In this document: positions 17,363-26,492 of the stretch, piece after piece
Position numbering within the stretch: position 1 is the first letter of the stretch
Layout: each line of letters starts with the position of its first letter
DNA from: Gemmatimonadota bacterium
GTDB taxonomy: Bacteria; Gemmatimonadota; Gemmatimonadetes; Gemmatimonadales; GWC2-71-9
Length of the DNA stretch: 64,000 nucleotides
Direction: 5' to 3'
Assembly: GCA_003221035.1 (NCBI GenBank)
Contig: QHUB01000014.1
Coordinates: 1-64,000, forward strand
The notes under the pieces: model-generated
Told to the model about the DNA's origin: nothing
What the model saw: only the letters and a program-made list of their open reading frames with translations
Database searches by the model: none
Program-made: the position numbers and the translations under genes

Positions 17363-18801
17363 CAGAGCAGGATGCCCGCGAGTGTCGCCGAGAGGAAGTT
17401 GGCGAGCGTGCCCGCGATCATGGCGCGGAAGCCGAGCCGCGCGAGGTCGTGCTTGCGCTCGGGGGCGAGCGCGCCGATGCCGCCGATCTGGATGCCGATC
17501 GAGCTGAGATTGGCGAAGCCGCACAGCGCGAAGGTGGCGATCGTGAAGGACACGGGATCGAGGCTGGCTTTCATCGGACCGAGGTGCGCGTAGGCGACAA
17601 ACTCGTTGACCACCATGCGCTCGCCGAGCAGCGCCCCGACCCTGCCGCTGTCGTGCCACGGCACGCCCATCACCCACGCGATGGGTCGGAAGATCCAGCC
17701 GAGCACCGTCTGGAGTGTTTCGGGAAACCACGAAATGCCGCTGTGGATCCAGCCGAACAGCCCGTTGACGAGCGCGATCAGCGCGATGAAGGAGATCAGC
17801 ATCGCGATCACGTTCAGCATGAGGTGCAGGCCTTCGCCCGTCCCGCGGGACGCCGCATCGAGCACGTTCACATCGGTGCGCGGGATGTCCACCTTGACGC
17901 CGCCGAGCGTCTCGGGGACCTCGGTCTCCGGCTCGAAGATCTTGGCCATCATGATCGTGCCCGGCGCCGTCATGATGACCGCCGTCAGCAGATGACGCGC
18001 CTCGATGCCGAAGGCGATGTACGCCGCCATGATCGAGCCGGACACGTGGGCCATGCCCGCCGTCATCACCGTCATCAGCTCCGAGCGCGTCATCCGCGGC
18101 AGGAACGGCCGGATGGTGAGCGGCGCCTCGGTCTGTCCCATGAAGATCGACGCCGCCACGTTGAGGCTCTCCGCGCCGCTCGCACCCATGATCTTATTCA
18201 TCACGACCGCGAACGCCTTCACGACCACCTGCATGACGCCGAGGTAGTACATGATCGCGAACAGGGCGGACACGAAGATGATCGCGGGCATGATCTGGAA
18301 CGCGAACACGACGCCCAGGCTCGAATGCTGCTTGCCGATTTCACCAAACACGAATTCCGAGCCGGCGTAGGAGAAACTCAGAATCTTGGTGACGGTTGCG
18401 CCGAGCCACCGGAAGATCGTTTGACCGATCGGTACGCGCAGCACGAAGATGGCGAAGAGGAGCTGCAGGCTGACGCCCCACGCCACGATGCGCCGGCTGA
18501 TCGCGCGCCGGTTGCGCGAGAACGCCACGCCGATCCCGAGGATGAGAATCAGGCCAAAAATCCCCGTCAGCCGGGCGCCCAGCGACCGGGGCGTCACGGC
18601 GACGGGCGCCGCGGGCGCCTGGGTGAGCGGGGCCGGCGGCGCGGGTTGGGCCTTGGTGGTGTCCTGGTGCCGGGTGGTGTCCTGCGAAAACGTGTGAAGT
18701 GCCGCGCCGATCGCGCGGTTCATGTAGCGGGGCAGCGTAAAGACGATGGCGGCACAGACGAACGTCGCGGCAAAGGCGACGACGGAACGGCGCCAAAGCA
18801 T
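17362..18801 (-). CDS. nupC: Concentrative nucleoside transporter (NupC/CNT family)
   Basis: Inner-membrane symporter that imports nucleosides with H+ or Na+. About 479 residues from the ATG at 18801 (GTG at 18804 is also possible). After an N-terminal hydrophobic segment there is a periplasmic-type linker rich in Asp, Thr, Pro and Ala (DTTRHQDTTK), then the CNT core with GQTEAPLTIRPFL, MTRSELMTVMTAGMAHVSG, RTDVNVLDAASRGTGEG, GERMVVNEFVAY and CGFANLSSIGIQIGGIGALAPERK. Its start overlaps the adenosine deaminase stop as TGATG and its stop overlaps pnp the same way. The extra N-terminal helix plus linker is longer than in E. coli NupC. Confidence 0.93.
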   Translation of the reverse strand: MLWRRSVVAFAATFVCAAIVFTLPRYMNRAIGAALHTFSQDTTRHQDTTKAQPAPPAPLTQAPAAPVAVTPRSLGARLTGIFGLILILGIGVAFSRNRRAISRRIVAWGVSLQLLFAIFVLRVPIGQTIFRWLGATVTKILSFSYAGSEFVFGEIGKQHSSLGVVFAFQIMPAIIFVSALFAIMYYLGVMQVVVKAFAVVMNKIMGASGAESLNVAASIFMGQTEAPLTIRPFLPRMTRSELMTVMTAGMAHVSGSIMAAYIAFGIEARHLLTAVIMTAPGTIMMAKIFEPETEVPETLGGVKVDIPRTDVNVLDAASRGTGEGLHLMLNVIAMLISFIALIALVNGLFGWIHSGISWFPETLQTVLGWIFRPIAWVMGVPWHDSGRVGALLGERMVVNEFVAYAHLGPMKASLDPVSFTIATFALCGFANLSSIGIQIGGIGALAPERKHDLARLGFRAMIAGTLANFLSATLAGILL

Positions 18802-20051
18802 CACGGAGTTCTCCCTCCCAGCTCGTCGAGTTCACTCTGCACGCGGGACACCAGGGCAACCTTCTCGTACTCGGGAAGAAACGCGCTCTCGCAGCCGTTC
18901 AACACGACGCGCTGCAACTCGTCAGGCGAGAGACCCAGTACGGCATGGGCCAGGAAATACTCATCGGTCAGCGTGACGCCGTCGGTCAGCGGGCCGTCGG
19001 TGTTGAGGGTCACGACGACGCCCTGCTGGAAATAGCGCTGGAAGGGATGTTCCGCTACGGACGGCACGACGTGCGTGTGGACGTTGCTCGTCAGACACAT
19101 CTCCAGCGGGACGCGGCGTTGAACAACTTCGTCGAGCAAGGCCGGATCTTCAAAGAGGCGCGTCCCATGGCCGATGCGCTGCGCGCCGCACTCGTGCAAC
19201 GCTTGATGAATCGACTGCGGGCCGTCGCCTTCGCCGGCGTGGCAGGTGCAGGCCATGCCGTGCGCCGCCGCATACTCGAACGCCGCACGGTGGTCCTTGG
19301 CCGGATGACCGCGCTCGGCGCCGGCCAGATCGAACGCCGTCACACCCGCCGAGTGATATTCCGCCGCCACGCGCGCCAGCTCGAGTGATTCGGCAGGTGG
19401 CTTGGTGCGCATGGCGCAGACCATCAATCCGACTTTCGTGCCGGTTTCGGCGGCGGCGCGTTTGATCCCGGCCAAGGGCGCTTCGATGGCCTGCGCGAGG
19501 GTCAGCGCGGGGCGATGCAGCAGGGGCGAGTAGCGCACCTCCATGTACCGGACATTCTCCGCTGCCTTGTCGATGACGAATTCGTACGCAACACGCTCGA
19601 GTGCCTCGGCGGTCTGCAAGACGGACAGCGTGATTTCATATTTCTCGAGATACTCCTCGAGATTCCTGGCGTGGCGAACGAGCATCGCCTTGGCGAGCGC
19701 GTCCGGCGTATCCGCCGGCAGCGTGATTCCCTGGCGGCGCGCGAGGTCCAGCATCGTGGCCGGCCGGAGCGCCCCGTCGAGGTGGACGTGCAGCTCGACC
19801 TTGGGCCACCGCCTGAGCGCGTCCTTGGTGAGGCGCGGTTTTTCCGCGCGTCGCGCCGAAACGACAACCCGATAGACGGAGCCGGCTTCGCCGACGGCGT
19901 CGCCGGCATCGATCGTCCGGCCGGCGGCGTCCGTGACGTAGGCGGCGCTATCGAGCAACCGCGCGAGACCGTCGTCCGCCTGCGCGACCGCGTCGCGCAC
20001 CCGGGCGCCCCGCGGGACGTCGACCGCCTTGTCGTTGACGAAAACCCGCAT
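18801..20051 (-). CDS. add: Adenosine deaminase with N-terminal beta-grasp-like domain
   Basis: Converts (deoxy)adenosine to (deoxy)inosine. 416 residues, versus about 330-340 for most bacterial enzymes. The catalytic part starts near residue 85 with zinc motif ELHVHLDGALRP, then CHAGEGDG, RIGHGTRL and LNTDGPLTDGVTLTDEY. The usual DDP is DGP here; I recall a bacterial subgroup in which the second Asp is replaced (LNTDN), so activity is not excluded. Residues 1-70 (MRVFVNDKAVDVPRGARVRD to VYRVVVSA) look like a ThiS/MoaD-type beta-grasp fold fused to the enzyme. The ATG at 20051 shares one base with the nucleotidase stop (TGATG). Confidence 0.9.
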   Translation of the reverse strand: MRVFVNDKAVDVPRGARVRDAVAQADDGLARLLDSAAYVTDAAGRTIDAGDAVGEAGSVYRVVVSARRAEKPRLTKDALRRWPKVELHVHLDGALRPATMLDLARRQGITLPADTPDALAKAMLVRHARNLEEYLEKYEITLSVLQTAEALERVAYEFVIDKAAENVRYMEVRYSPLLHRPALTLAQAIEAPLAGIKRAAAETGTKVGLMVCAMRTKPPAESLELARVAAEYHSAGVTAFDLAGAERGHPAKDHRAAFEYAAAHGMACTCHAGEGDGPQSIHQALHECGAQRIGHGTRLFEDPALLDEVVQRRVPLEMCLTSNVHTHVVPSVAEHPFQRYFQQGVVVTLNTDGPLTDGVTLTDEYFLAHAVLGLSPDELQRVVLNGCESAFLPEYEKVALVSRVQSELDELGGRTP

Positions 20052-23000
20052 CAGCGACCGGCGGGAGCGGCGCCCCCATGGAAGCGGACGTCGTTCGGGG
20101 CCTCCACGGGAGTGCGCAGGGTTCCCAAGTACCGCGTGAGCGCGTCGATATCGACGACATCGAGATCCTCGCGGGGCGCGCCCGCCAGCATCCGGAATCC
20201 GGAGCCGCCGGTCGCCATAAAGTCGCTCACCACCAGCGTGTAGGTGCCGCCCTGGTCGATGCCCTTCCCGCTGGGAAGGCGCGTGCGCTCGATCCGGCTG
20301 CCGGGTTGCCGGTGCGCGTCGTACCACACCTCCACGCCCGCGATGTGGCAATCCGGAATGTGATCGCTTCCAGCGACGCAATGCTCGAGAGCCTCCTGCA
20401 GAACCGATCCCTTGACGGTCAGGCGCATCAACCGGTTCTGGAAGGGCTGGACCTGATAGACCTGACCCCAATTGATCGTGCCTTCGGCGAGATCGGCGCG
20501 GATACCGCCGTTGTTCATGATCGCCACGTCGGCGCGACCGGCTGCGCGCTGGGCGTCCGCGATCAGACGACCGAGCCCGTACTCGTCGCCTTCGCGCTTG
20601 AGCGGAACCCGCAGCACCGCAACGACGCGCTCGGTGACGTTGCGGACCGCCTGCTGTTGACGATTCAGCGCGTCCGTCAGCGCGATGTCCGGTCTCACTT
20701 GATCGACGTAGGGCGTCACGAGCTGGGTGCGGACCGCGCGGCGCCCGCCGCTGCGCATCAGATCCACGACGCCAATGGAGCGCGCGCTCGACTGCGCCTC
20801 GATGATCGGAATGCCGTTCACCGTCTCGTTGACGCGGATATGGGTGTGACCGGCGACAATCAGGTCCACCGACCCCGAATCGAGCTGGCGCGCGAGGTCG
20901 ATGATCTCGCCGTGACACGACGCCATGGTGCCGCCACCGGCGCTCGAATCGCACAGCGCGCCCGCGTGCGCCACGACGACGACATAATCAGCCGCGGCAC
21001 GCGCTTCAGGCAGATATCGCTTGACCGCCTGCGCCTCGTCACCGAACGCGAGGCCCTGGATGTTCCGCGCCGCGGTGCTCGTCGGCGTTTCAATGGTCGT
21101 CAGCCCGATCACGGCGATCTTCACGCCGCCTTTCATCACGAGTTTCCACGGCGTCGCCCAATCGGGCCGTCCGGTCCCGCCGCTGTTCGTGATGTTGGCC
21201 GACAGGAACGGATATTTCGCTTCGCGCATTCTCGCGCGGAGCGTATCCACAGACCAGTCGAATTCGTGATTGCCGATCGCCGCGGCATCGATGCCGAGCT
21301 CGTCGAGTGCGGCCACGGTGCCTCGGCCAAAGGTCGCGTTCGACAACGCCGTGCCCTGCATCTCATCGCCCGCGTCGAGTCGGACCGATGTGCAGCCGCA
21401 GGCGTTGGCGAGACTGTCGAGCCACGGCTTCAGCGCCGCGACGCCGCCCACCTGCCGCCCGCCCGACCAGTCCCAGACGCGCGGCTCGAGCTGGCCGTGC
21501 AGGTCGCTGAGCGCGAGGACTCGCAGCAGTATGCTGTCGCGCGTGGGAATCGTGGCGATCCCGGCCCCCGCCCCTGCCCCTGCCGCCGCCCCAGCCGCAG
21601 CCGCCGGACCGAACGCCGCACGCGCGGCAGCCCGCGCGGAATCCGGAATAATGGCCCAGCTCGGACGCAGATACGCGGCCGTCTGCAGTGTACCCGCGCG
21701 CTTGATCTCATCGACCAACAGCTCGCGGATGTCCTCGCCCTTGTCGTAGACCACCGGGGCGCGCGTCACCATGTCGTAACCGCCGCCGCCCACCTGGCGA
21801 TAGTTGTTCAGCGCCATGACGAAGCTGTCGGTCGGCTGCACGATCTTGCCATTGTAGGCGAGGCCGCGGATACGCAGGCCGGCAGGCCGCGAGAGGTCGA
21901 TGTTGTAGACCACCCCACTCACGACGTCGTAGTTGTAACCCGGGAAGCTGTCGTTGAGAATCGTGGTGCCGGCCTGGTAGCTGCGGAAATAACGCGCCGA
22001 GTGCTCCAGGTACTCGCGGAGCTGCTGGCCGGAAATCTTCACGGCCCGGAGCACGTTCTCGTACGGATAGATCCCATACACGTCGCGCTGATGCACGTCG
22101 CCTTCGGGGAGGCCAAGCTGGACATCATAGGCGGCCGCCGCGGACAATTGGGCGCCCGCGCGCCGGCGCTGCACCTCATTGACGAAGTCCAGGAACGGCG
22201 TGTCCTGCGCCCGCGCGTAGCGCGCATCGAATCCGGGTGCGGCGCTGCCAATCGCCGTGCCCGCCCACAGGCGCGCGGCCTGATGCGCGGCGCTGAACCG
22301 CTGCACATAGCGCGGAGACTCCGCCACGTTGCCGAGCTGGATCAGGTCGGAGCGCACACCGGTCACACGGTAGCGGTTGGTGCTCGGATCACGCGCCAGC
22401 GAGATGTGCACCACCGCCAGGCTCTGCACCCAGTTCTTCGGCTGCACGAAATGCACACCGTTGATGACCGAGTCACGCATCTCGCGGTGCGTGTGACCGA
22501 CGATCACGAGATCGGGCTTGGGCGTCACCGCCGCGAGCGCTCCGGCATCGTTCTCGGGACCCACACCGGTCGTGTCGTAGTACGACTCGCCAAACCCACT
22601 GTGAATGACCACGATCTTGAGATCGACGCCCTGGCGCTCGAGCGTCGTGAGCGCGGCGGGGGCCGCCTCGGCGATACGTCGGACACGCGCGCGACCCGCC
22701 AGCAGCCACTTGTCCGAGACCATCACACTCGGCGTCGTGAAGCCGGTGATGCCGACTTTGACCGCTCCACGCGGAAAGACCACCGTGGTGGCGAACATCG
22801 CCTTGCCGCTGTCGTCCGTGACGTTCGCCGAGACGTAGCGATAGGTCGCCTGGCTGGCTGCGCGCCGCAGGAAATCGACACCGAAGTCGAAGTCGTGGTT
22901 GCCGGGCGTGACCGCGTCGTACTGCAGGTAGTTCATCGCATCCACGATCGGCTGCGGCTGCCGCTTGTCGTAGCGGCCGTAATAGACGGCGAACGGATTG

Positions 23001-23260
23001 CCCTGCAGCAGATCGCCGGCGTCGAGGAGGACGACCTGGCCGGGATAGCGGCTGCGCAGCGTTTCGATGGCCGTCGCGGCGCGGGAGAGGCCGCCCGGCG
23101 CGGCGGCATCGCGGACATAATCCCAGCCCATGACGCGGCCGTGCACGTCGGTCGTCGCGACGACAACGATGTGCGCGGTGTCCGGGGCTTGTTTGGCGGC
23201 TGCAGGTGTCGACGCCTGGAGCGCCAGCAGGAGCGCGGACAGAAGGAGCATAGTCCGCAC
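20051..23260 (-). CDS. Double-module 5'-nucleotidase / 2',3'-cyclic phosphodiesterase family protein
   Basis: Exported phosphoesterase, 1069 residues, with two complete copies of the UshA-type architecture in one chain. After a signal peptide (LLLSALLLALQASTPAAA), module 1 has metal motifs TTDVHGRV, DAGDLLQG, GNHDFDFG, GHTHREM and a 5'-nucleotidase C-terminal domain (about residues 345-545). A Gly/Ala-rich linker (about 553-568) leads to module 2 with SDLHGQLEP, DAGDEMQG, GNHEFDWS, AGHTHIRV and a second C-terminal domain containing NNGGIRADL. Normal UshA is about 550 residues, so this is a tandem duplication or fusion. It should release nucleosides and phosphate in the periplasm for the downstream NupC, Add and Pnp. 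Confidence 0.92.
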   Translation of the reverse strand: MRTMLLLSALLLALQASTPAAAKQAPDTAHIVVVATTDVHGRVMGWDYVRDAAAPGGLSRAATAIETLRSRYPGQVVLLDAGDLLQGNPFAVYYGRYDKRQPQPIVDAMNYLQYDAVTPGNHDFDFGVDFLRRAASQATYRYVSANVTDDSGKAMFATTVVFPRGAVKVGITGFTTPSVMVSDKWLLAGRARVRRIAEAAPAALTTLERQGVDLKIVVIHSGFGESYYDTTGVGPENDAGALAAVTPKPDLVIVGHTHREMRDSVINGVHFVQPKNWVQSLAVVHISLARDPSTNRYRVTGVRSDLIQLGNVAESPRYVQRFSAAHQAARLWAGTAIGSAAPGFDARYARAQDTPFLDFVNEVQRRRAGAQLSAAAAYDVQLGLPEGDVHQRDVYGIYPYENVLRAVKISGQQLREYLEHSARYFRSYQAGTTILNDSFPGYNYDVVSGVVYNIDLSRPAGLRIRGLAYNGKIVQPTDSFVMALNNYRQVGGGGYDMVTRAPVVYDKGEDIRELLVDEIKRAGTLQTAAYLRPSWAIIPDSARAAARAAFGPAAAAGAAAGAGAGAGIATIPTRDSILLRVLALSDLHGQLEPRVWDWSGGRQVGGVAALKPWLDSLANACGCTSVRLDAGDEMQGTALSNATFGRGTVAALDELGIDAAAIGNHEFDWSVDTLRARMREAKYPFLSANITNSGGTGRPDWATPWKLVMKGGVKIAVIGLTTIETPTSTAARNIQGLAFGDEAQAVKRYLPEARAAADYVVVVAHAGALCDSSAGGGTMASCHGEIIDLARQLDSGSVDLIVAGHTHIRVNETVNGIPIIEAQSSARSIGVVDLMRSGGRRAVRTQLVTPYVDQVRPDIALTDALNRQQQAVRNVTERVVAVLRVPLKREGDEYGLGRLIADAQRAAGRADVAIMNNGGIRADLAEGTINWGQVYQVQPFQNRLMRLTVKGSVLQEALEHCVAGSDHIPDCHIAGVEVWYDAHRQPGSRIERTRLPSGKGIDQGGTYTLVVSDFMATGGSGFRMLAGAPREDLDVVDIDALTRYLGTLRTPVEAPNDVRFHGGAAPAGR

Positions 23261-23272
23261 AAACTATCGTAA

Positions 23273-24142
23273 TCAGCCGCCTGGCACGAGCACCGGAATC
23301 GTCGTCTCGACCTCGAACCGCACCTTGCCCTGCCGCGGTCGCTTTTCGTCCGGCCAGACCTTGTCGTCGATATGCCCACTGTCGCGGGTCCGCCAGGGTG
23401 CGATCTCGACCGAGCGGACGCGAATCGGAACGACGGGGCACCGGGCGCGCTTCCCGGCGGCCAGGCGTTCGAGGTATCGGGTGAACGCATTTCGATCCGA
23501 GTCCCCGACCAATACCAGATCGAGGCTCCTGTCTCCCGGATCGGCACCGGGCGCGTAGACGACCCGCGGGCCCACCGCATTGATGTTCATGACGTGGACG
23601 ACTACGTAGCGACCGCTCAGATCGCGGTCGCCGGCACGGATGCGCAGGTCGTGGACGGCCGCCGTGCGGAATTTGGCGCGCAGCACACCGAGTGCGGCCC
23701 GTAGCGTCGCTACCTCGGTGCGGAGTAACGTCGCGAGCGGGCCAATACCGGCGGATTCCACAAAGCGCACCTTCCCCCACGGGCTGCGGATTAATCCGAT
23801 GGCCAGGCGCGCATTGGGCGGCTGCTCGATGGTCCGCGCCAGCTGCGACACCGAGCCCGACGCGCCGAGAGCGCGGGCGATGTTGTTCGCCTTCCCGCCG
23901 GGTATAACGGCAAGCGGCGTCTCGAGACCGTGTTTCGCCAATGCGATCGCGACTTTCGCCACCGTCCCGTCGCCGCCGGCCACGACGATGACCTCGGCCT
24001 TGGCGAGACGACGCTTCCAGTGCGGTTTGTGCATCGATCGGTAGCGGACCTCGTGGCCCGCTCGCTCGAACGGCTGGACGAGATTGGCCTTTGAAAACCG
24101 GCCGCGTCCCGCGCGTTCACTGTGCAGAATGAGAACCCGCAT
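23273..24142 (-). CDS. Diacylglycerol-kinase-like lipid kinase
   Basis: Cytoplasmic kinase of the DAGK catalytic-domain family (YegS/DgkB-like), which phosphorylates diacylglycerol or related lipids. Motifs are VVAGGDGTVAKVA and PGGKANNIARALG; in most relatives the second reads PGGTANDFAR, so Lys replaces Thr. Length is 289 residues from the ATG at 24142, where typical family N-termini (RVLILHSERAG) begin. An alternative ATG at 24160 sits in the palindrome GCATGC shared with the surE start on the other strand. It lies 12 bases upstream of the nucleotidase gene and may be first in the purine operon, although the functional link is not obvious. Confidence 0.84.
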   Translation of the reverse strand: MRVLILHSERAGRGRFSKANLVQPFERAGHEVRYRSMHKPHWKRRLAKAEVIVVAGGDGTVAKVAIALAKHGLETPLAVIPGGKANNIARALGASGSVSQLARTIEQPPNARLAIGLIRSPWGKVRFVESAGIGPLATLLRTEVATLRAALGVLRAKFRTAAVHDLRIRAGDRDLSGRYVVVHVMNINAVGPRVVYAPGADPGDRSLDLVLVGDSDRNAFTRYLERLAAGKRARCPVVPIRVRSVEIAPWRTRDSGHIDDKVWPDEKRPRQGKVRFEVETTIPVLVPGG

Positions 24143-24158
24143 TCCTTGAGGTACCCGC

Positions 24159-24920
24159 ATGCGACTGCTATTGGTCAACGACGATGGGATCTACAGCCCG
24201 GGGCTGCTCGCTCTGGCGCGCATCGCGCGCCGTTTCGGCGAGGTGCGCATTGTCGCCCCTGATGTGGAGCAGTCATCCATGGGCCAAGCCATCACACACA
24301 GCCGACCCCTGAGCATCAAGCAGACGCCGATCGGCGACTTCGATGCCTGGCGGGTGAACGGCACACCCTCCGACTGCGCCGCGCTCGGCCTCAATGCCTG
24401 GAGTCAGGTCCACGCCGTCCTGTCCGGCATCAACCTCGGCCTGAATCTCGGCAATTCCGCCTGGCACTCGGGGACGCTCGCCGCCGCGCGGCAGGCCGTG
24501 TTGCTCGGATGCCGTGGCATCGCGCTGAGTGTCGTCGTCGGCGATGGCGAGCCCGACTTCGCAGGTCTCGAGCCATTCCTGAATCGGGTGCTCGAACTGC
24601 TGCTCACAGGCGATGCGCCGAGGCTTGTGAATGTCAATTTTCCCCGCGAGCCGGAGGGATTGTACTGGACGCGAGTCTCGGTCCGGCACTACGACGGCCG
24701 CGTCGTTCCCGATAAAGATCCGTACGGCCGCGAGCTGTTCTGGCTGGCCGTCCGTCCGGTCGAGGAAGTCGAGCCCGACACCGATCGCTGGGCCATCCGA
24801 CACGGCCTCGTGTCGCTCAGCCCACTGCGTCTCGACCTCACAGACGAAGAGGCTCTGGTCCGCATGAAGCTGCCCAGAGCCTCGGAGACATCCGTCCTCG
24901 CTACCGCGCCGCCCGTGTAA
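24159..24920 (+). CDS. surE: 5'/3'-nucleotidase SurE
   Basis: Metal-dependent phosphatase acting on nucleoside 5'- and 3'-monophosphates and, in some species, short polyphosphate. The 253 residues carry the N-terminal metal site LLLVNDDGIYSPGL, then SSMGQAITHSRPL, VNGTPSDCAALGL and SGINLGLNLGNSAWHSGT. GAGG at 24148-24151 sits 7 bases before the ATG, supporting this start. It is divergent from the lipid kinase with at most 16 bases between the two starts. Its place beside polyphosphate genes fits the reported polyphosphatase side activity, but that is inference. Confidence 0.94.
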   Translation: MRLLLVNDDGIYSPGLLALARIARRFGEVRIVAPDVEQSSMGQAITHSRPLSIKQTPIGDFDAWRVNGTPSDCAALGLNAWSQVHAVLSGINLGLNLGNSAWHSGTLAAARQAVLLGCRGIALSVVVGDGEPDFAGLEPFLNRVLELLLTGDAPRLVNVNFPREPEGLYWTRVSVRHYDGRVVPDKDPYGRELFWLAVRPVEEVEPDTDRWAIRHGLVSLSPLRLDLTDEEALVRMKLPRASETSVLATAPPV

Positions 24921-25002
24921 CGACGACGAACAGCGAGCGGCGCGAAGGCTCGCGCCGGTGTGCAACCTTCCGTTCACTTGTTTTTCGTGCGACGTTGTCG
25001 AG

Positions 25003-25500
25003 ATGCAATTGCTCGTTGTCCGTCATGCGATCGCTGAAGAGCGGGAGAAGTGGTCGCCGCGTGACGACAAGCTGCGGCCGTTGACCGATGACGGGAAAAA
25101 GAAGATGAAGGAAGCGGCGAAAGGGCTGCGCGCGCTGGTTCCAAAAATCGACGTGCTCGCCACCAGTCCGCTGACACGCGCCGCGCAGACGGCGCAGCTC
25201 CTCGCGAAGGTCTACGAAACCGGCGAGCCCGTGACCGTGGAGGCGTTGGCGCCGGGCCAGCGGCCGCCGGCCCTCGCCACCTGGCTTCGCACGCAGGCGG
25301 TGCAGAAAACCGTGGCGATCGTAGGACACGAGCCAGGGCTGGGCGCGATCGTCAGCTGGCTCGCCGCCGGCACGGAGCGGTCGTTTGTAGAGCTCGGAAA
25401 AGGCGGGGCATGCCTGCTCGACCTGGGGGAGCGGATCGACGCCGGCGTGGCCATGTTGTCGTGGCTGCTGCGTCCCAGCCAGCTCCGCGCACTCGACTGA
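25003..25500 (+). CDS. sixA: Phosphohistidine phosphatase SixA-like (histidine phosphatase family)
   Basis: Small 165-residue histidine phosphatase. The catalytic motif VVRHAIAEE is near residue 6, with LTDDGKKKM, ATSPLTRAAQTAQLLA and the second catalytic His in GHEPGLGAI. SixA removes phosphate from phosphohistidine on PTS or His-containing transfer domains; the exact substrate here is unknown. The ATG at 25003 matches the family N-terminus; a longer frame from 24958 is unlikely. The stop overlaps the CHAD gene start by one base (TGATG). Confidence 0.88.
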   Translation: MQLLVVRHAIAEEREKWSPRDDKLRPLTDDGKKKMKEAAKGLRALVPKIDVLATSPLTRAAQTAQLLAKVYETGEPVTVEALAPGQRPPALATWLRTQAVQKTVAIVGHEPGLGAIVSWLAAGTERSFVELGKGGACLLDLGERIDAGVAMLSWLLRPSQLRALD

Positions 25501-26492
25501 TGGCCCCCGCCCCCGCCCCCAGCCTCGCCCCTACCCCCGGCGGTGCCCAATTCTCCGCGGACCTCCTCGAGCAGCCGGCGGTCCAGGCTGCATCGATGGT
25601 TGCGCTGGCGCACCTCGACGCCGCCGCCGCGGCCGCGACGCGCCTCACCGACCCCACCGATCACGACGCGTTGCACGATTTTCGCGTGGCGATCCGGCGG
25701 CTGCGCGTCACGATCCGGGCGTATCCCGGCGTGCGCGAGAGCATCGCCAAAAAGCAGCGGCGCCGCCTTCGCAGGCTCGCGCGCGCGACCAACACCGCGC
25801 GCGACACCGAGGTGCAGCTCGCGTGGTTCCGTGCGCGCCTGGCGCGATTCGCCCCGGCCGAGCGCCGGGCGCTGGCGCCGTTGCGCGTGCGTCTCCGCGC
25901 CCGGCGCCGCCGCGAGATCGCGCGCACACAGCCGGAGCTGCTCCGTCAGTTCGGCAAGATCGAGCGTAAGCTGCGGCGCCGGCTCATGGCGGCGCGGGAC
26001 TCGGGCGCGCACGAAGCACAGTTCCGCGGAATTGCCGCCGCCACGCTGGTGCAATACGCGAATGACCTCAGCACGCGCCTGCGCGTCCTCGCGCCGACCT
26101 CCAAGGCGACCGACGTGCACGCGACACGGATCGCCGCCAAGCGGCTGCGCTATCTGCTCGAGCCCCTGCGCGCGGTCCTGGCGGATGCGGCACCGATCGT
26201 CGATCGACTCAAGGAGCTGCAGGACCTGCTCGGCGAGCTGACGGACGGACACACACTCGAGGCGGTGCTGCAGGAGGCCGGCAATGTCGCCGCCGCAGCG
26301 GGGGCGGAGTTCCTGCGCGCGGAAGCCGGGAGGCTGTTTTCGACCCTGAGACAGTCATGGTCGCAGGCGGGACCGGAGTTCGTCCGAGCAATCGATGTGG
26401 TGGCGCAACAGCTCCGGCCCGTGATCACGGCACCCGTCCCGCCCTCGCTGCGCCAGCGCGCGCGCCGGCGGCGGCAGACCGCGACGGCCTAG
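25500..26492 (+). CDS. CHAD domain protein
   Basis: CHAD (conserved histidine alpha-helical domain) proteins bind polyphosphate in bacteria where tested. After about 20 residues of Ala/Pro-rich sequence (from a C-rich repeat-like stretch at 25503-25540) the protein shows HDFRVAIRRLRVTIRAY, RLRRLARATNTARDTEVQL and HATRIAAKRLRYLLEPL, with the regularly spaced His and Arg expected of CHAD. It has 330 residues from the ATG at 25500, coupled to sixA by TGATG. The 3' end overlaps convergent ppk1 by 4 bases. The SixA-CHAD pair next to ppk1-ppx supports a role in polyphosphate granules (inference). Confidence 0.9.
   Translation: MAPAPAPSLAPTPGGAQFSADLLEQPAVQAASMVALAHLDAAAAAATRLTDPTDHDALHDFRVAIRRLRVTIRAYPGVRESIAKKQRRRLRRLARATNTARDTEVQLAWFRARLARFAPAERRALAPLRVRLRARRRREIARTQPELLRQFGKIERKLRRRLMAARDSGAHEAQFRGIAAATLVQYANDLSTRLRVLAPTSKATDVHATRIAAKRLRYLLEPLRAVLADAAPIVDRLKELQDLLGELTDGHTLEAVLQEAGNVAAAAGAEFLRAEAGRLFSTLRQSWSQAGPEFVRAIDVVAQQLRPVITAPVPPSLRQRARRRRQTATA

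Noticed and set aside
18655-18684. Direct repeat GGTGGTGTCCTG twice in nupC as another hairpin element
   Set aside because: Period is 18 bases with no inverted partner; it simply codes the DTT-containing linker and is weaker than the listed repeats.
18801-20051. Adenosine deaminase inactivated because NTDDP reads NTDGP
   Set aside because: As I recall, a bacterial subgroup carries other residues after NTD followed by the same LTDEY block, and all other zinc and catalytic residues are present.
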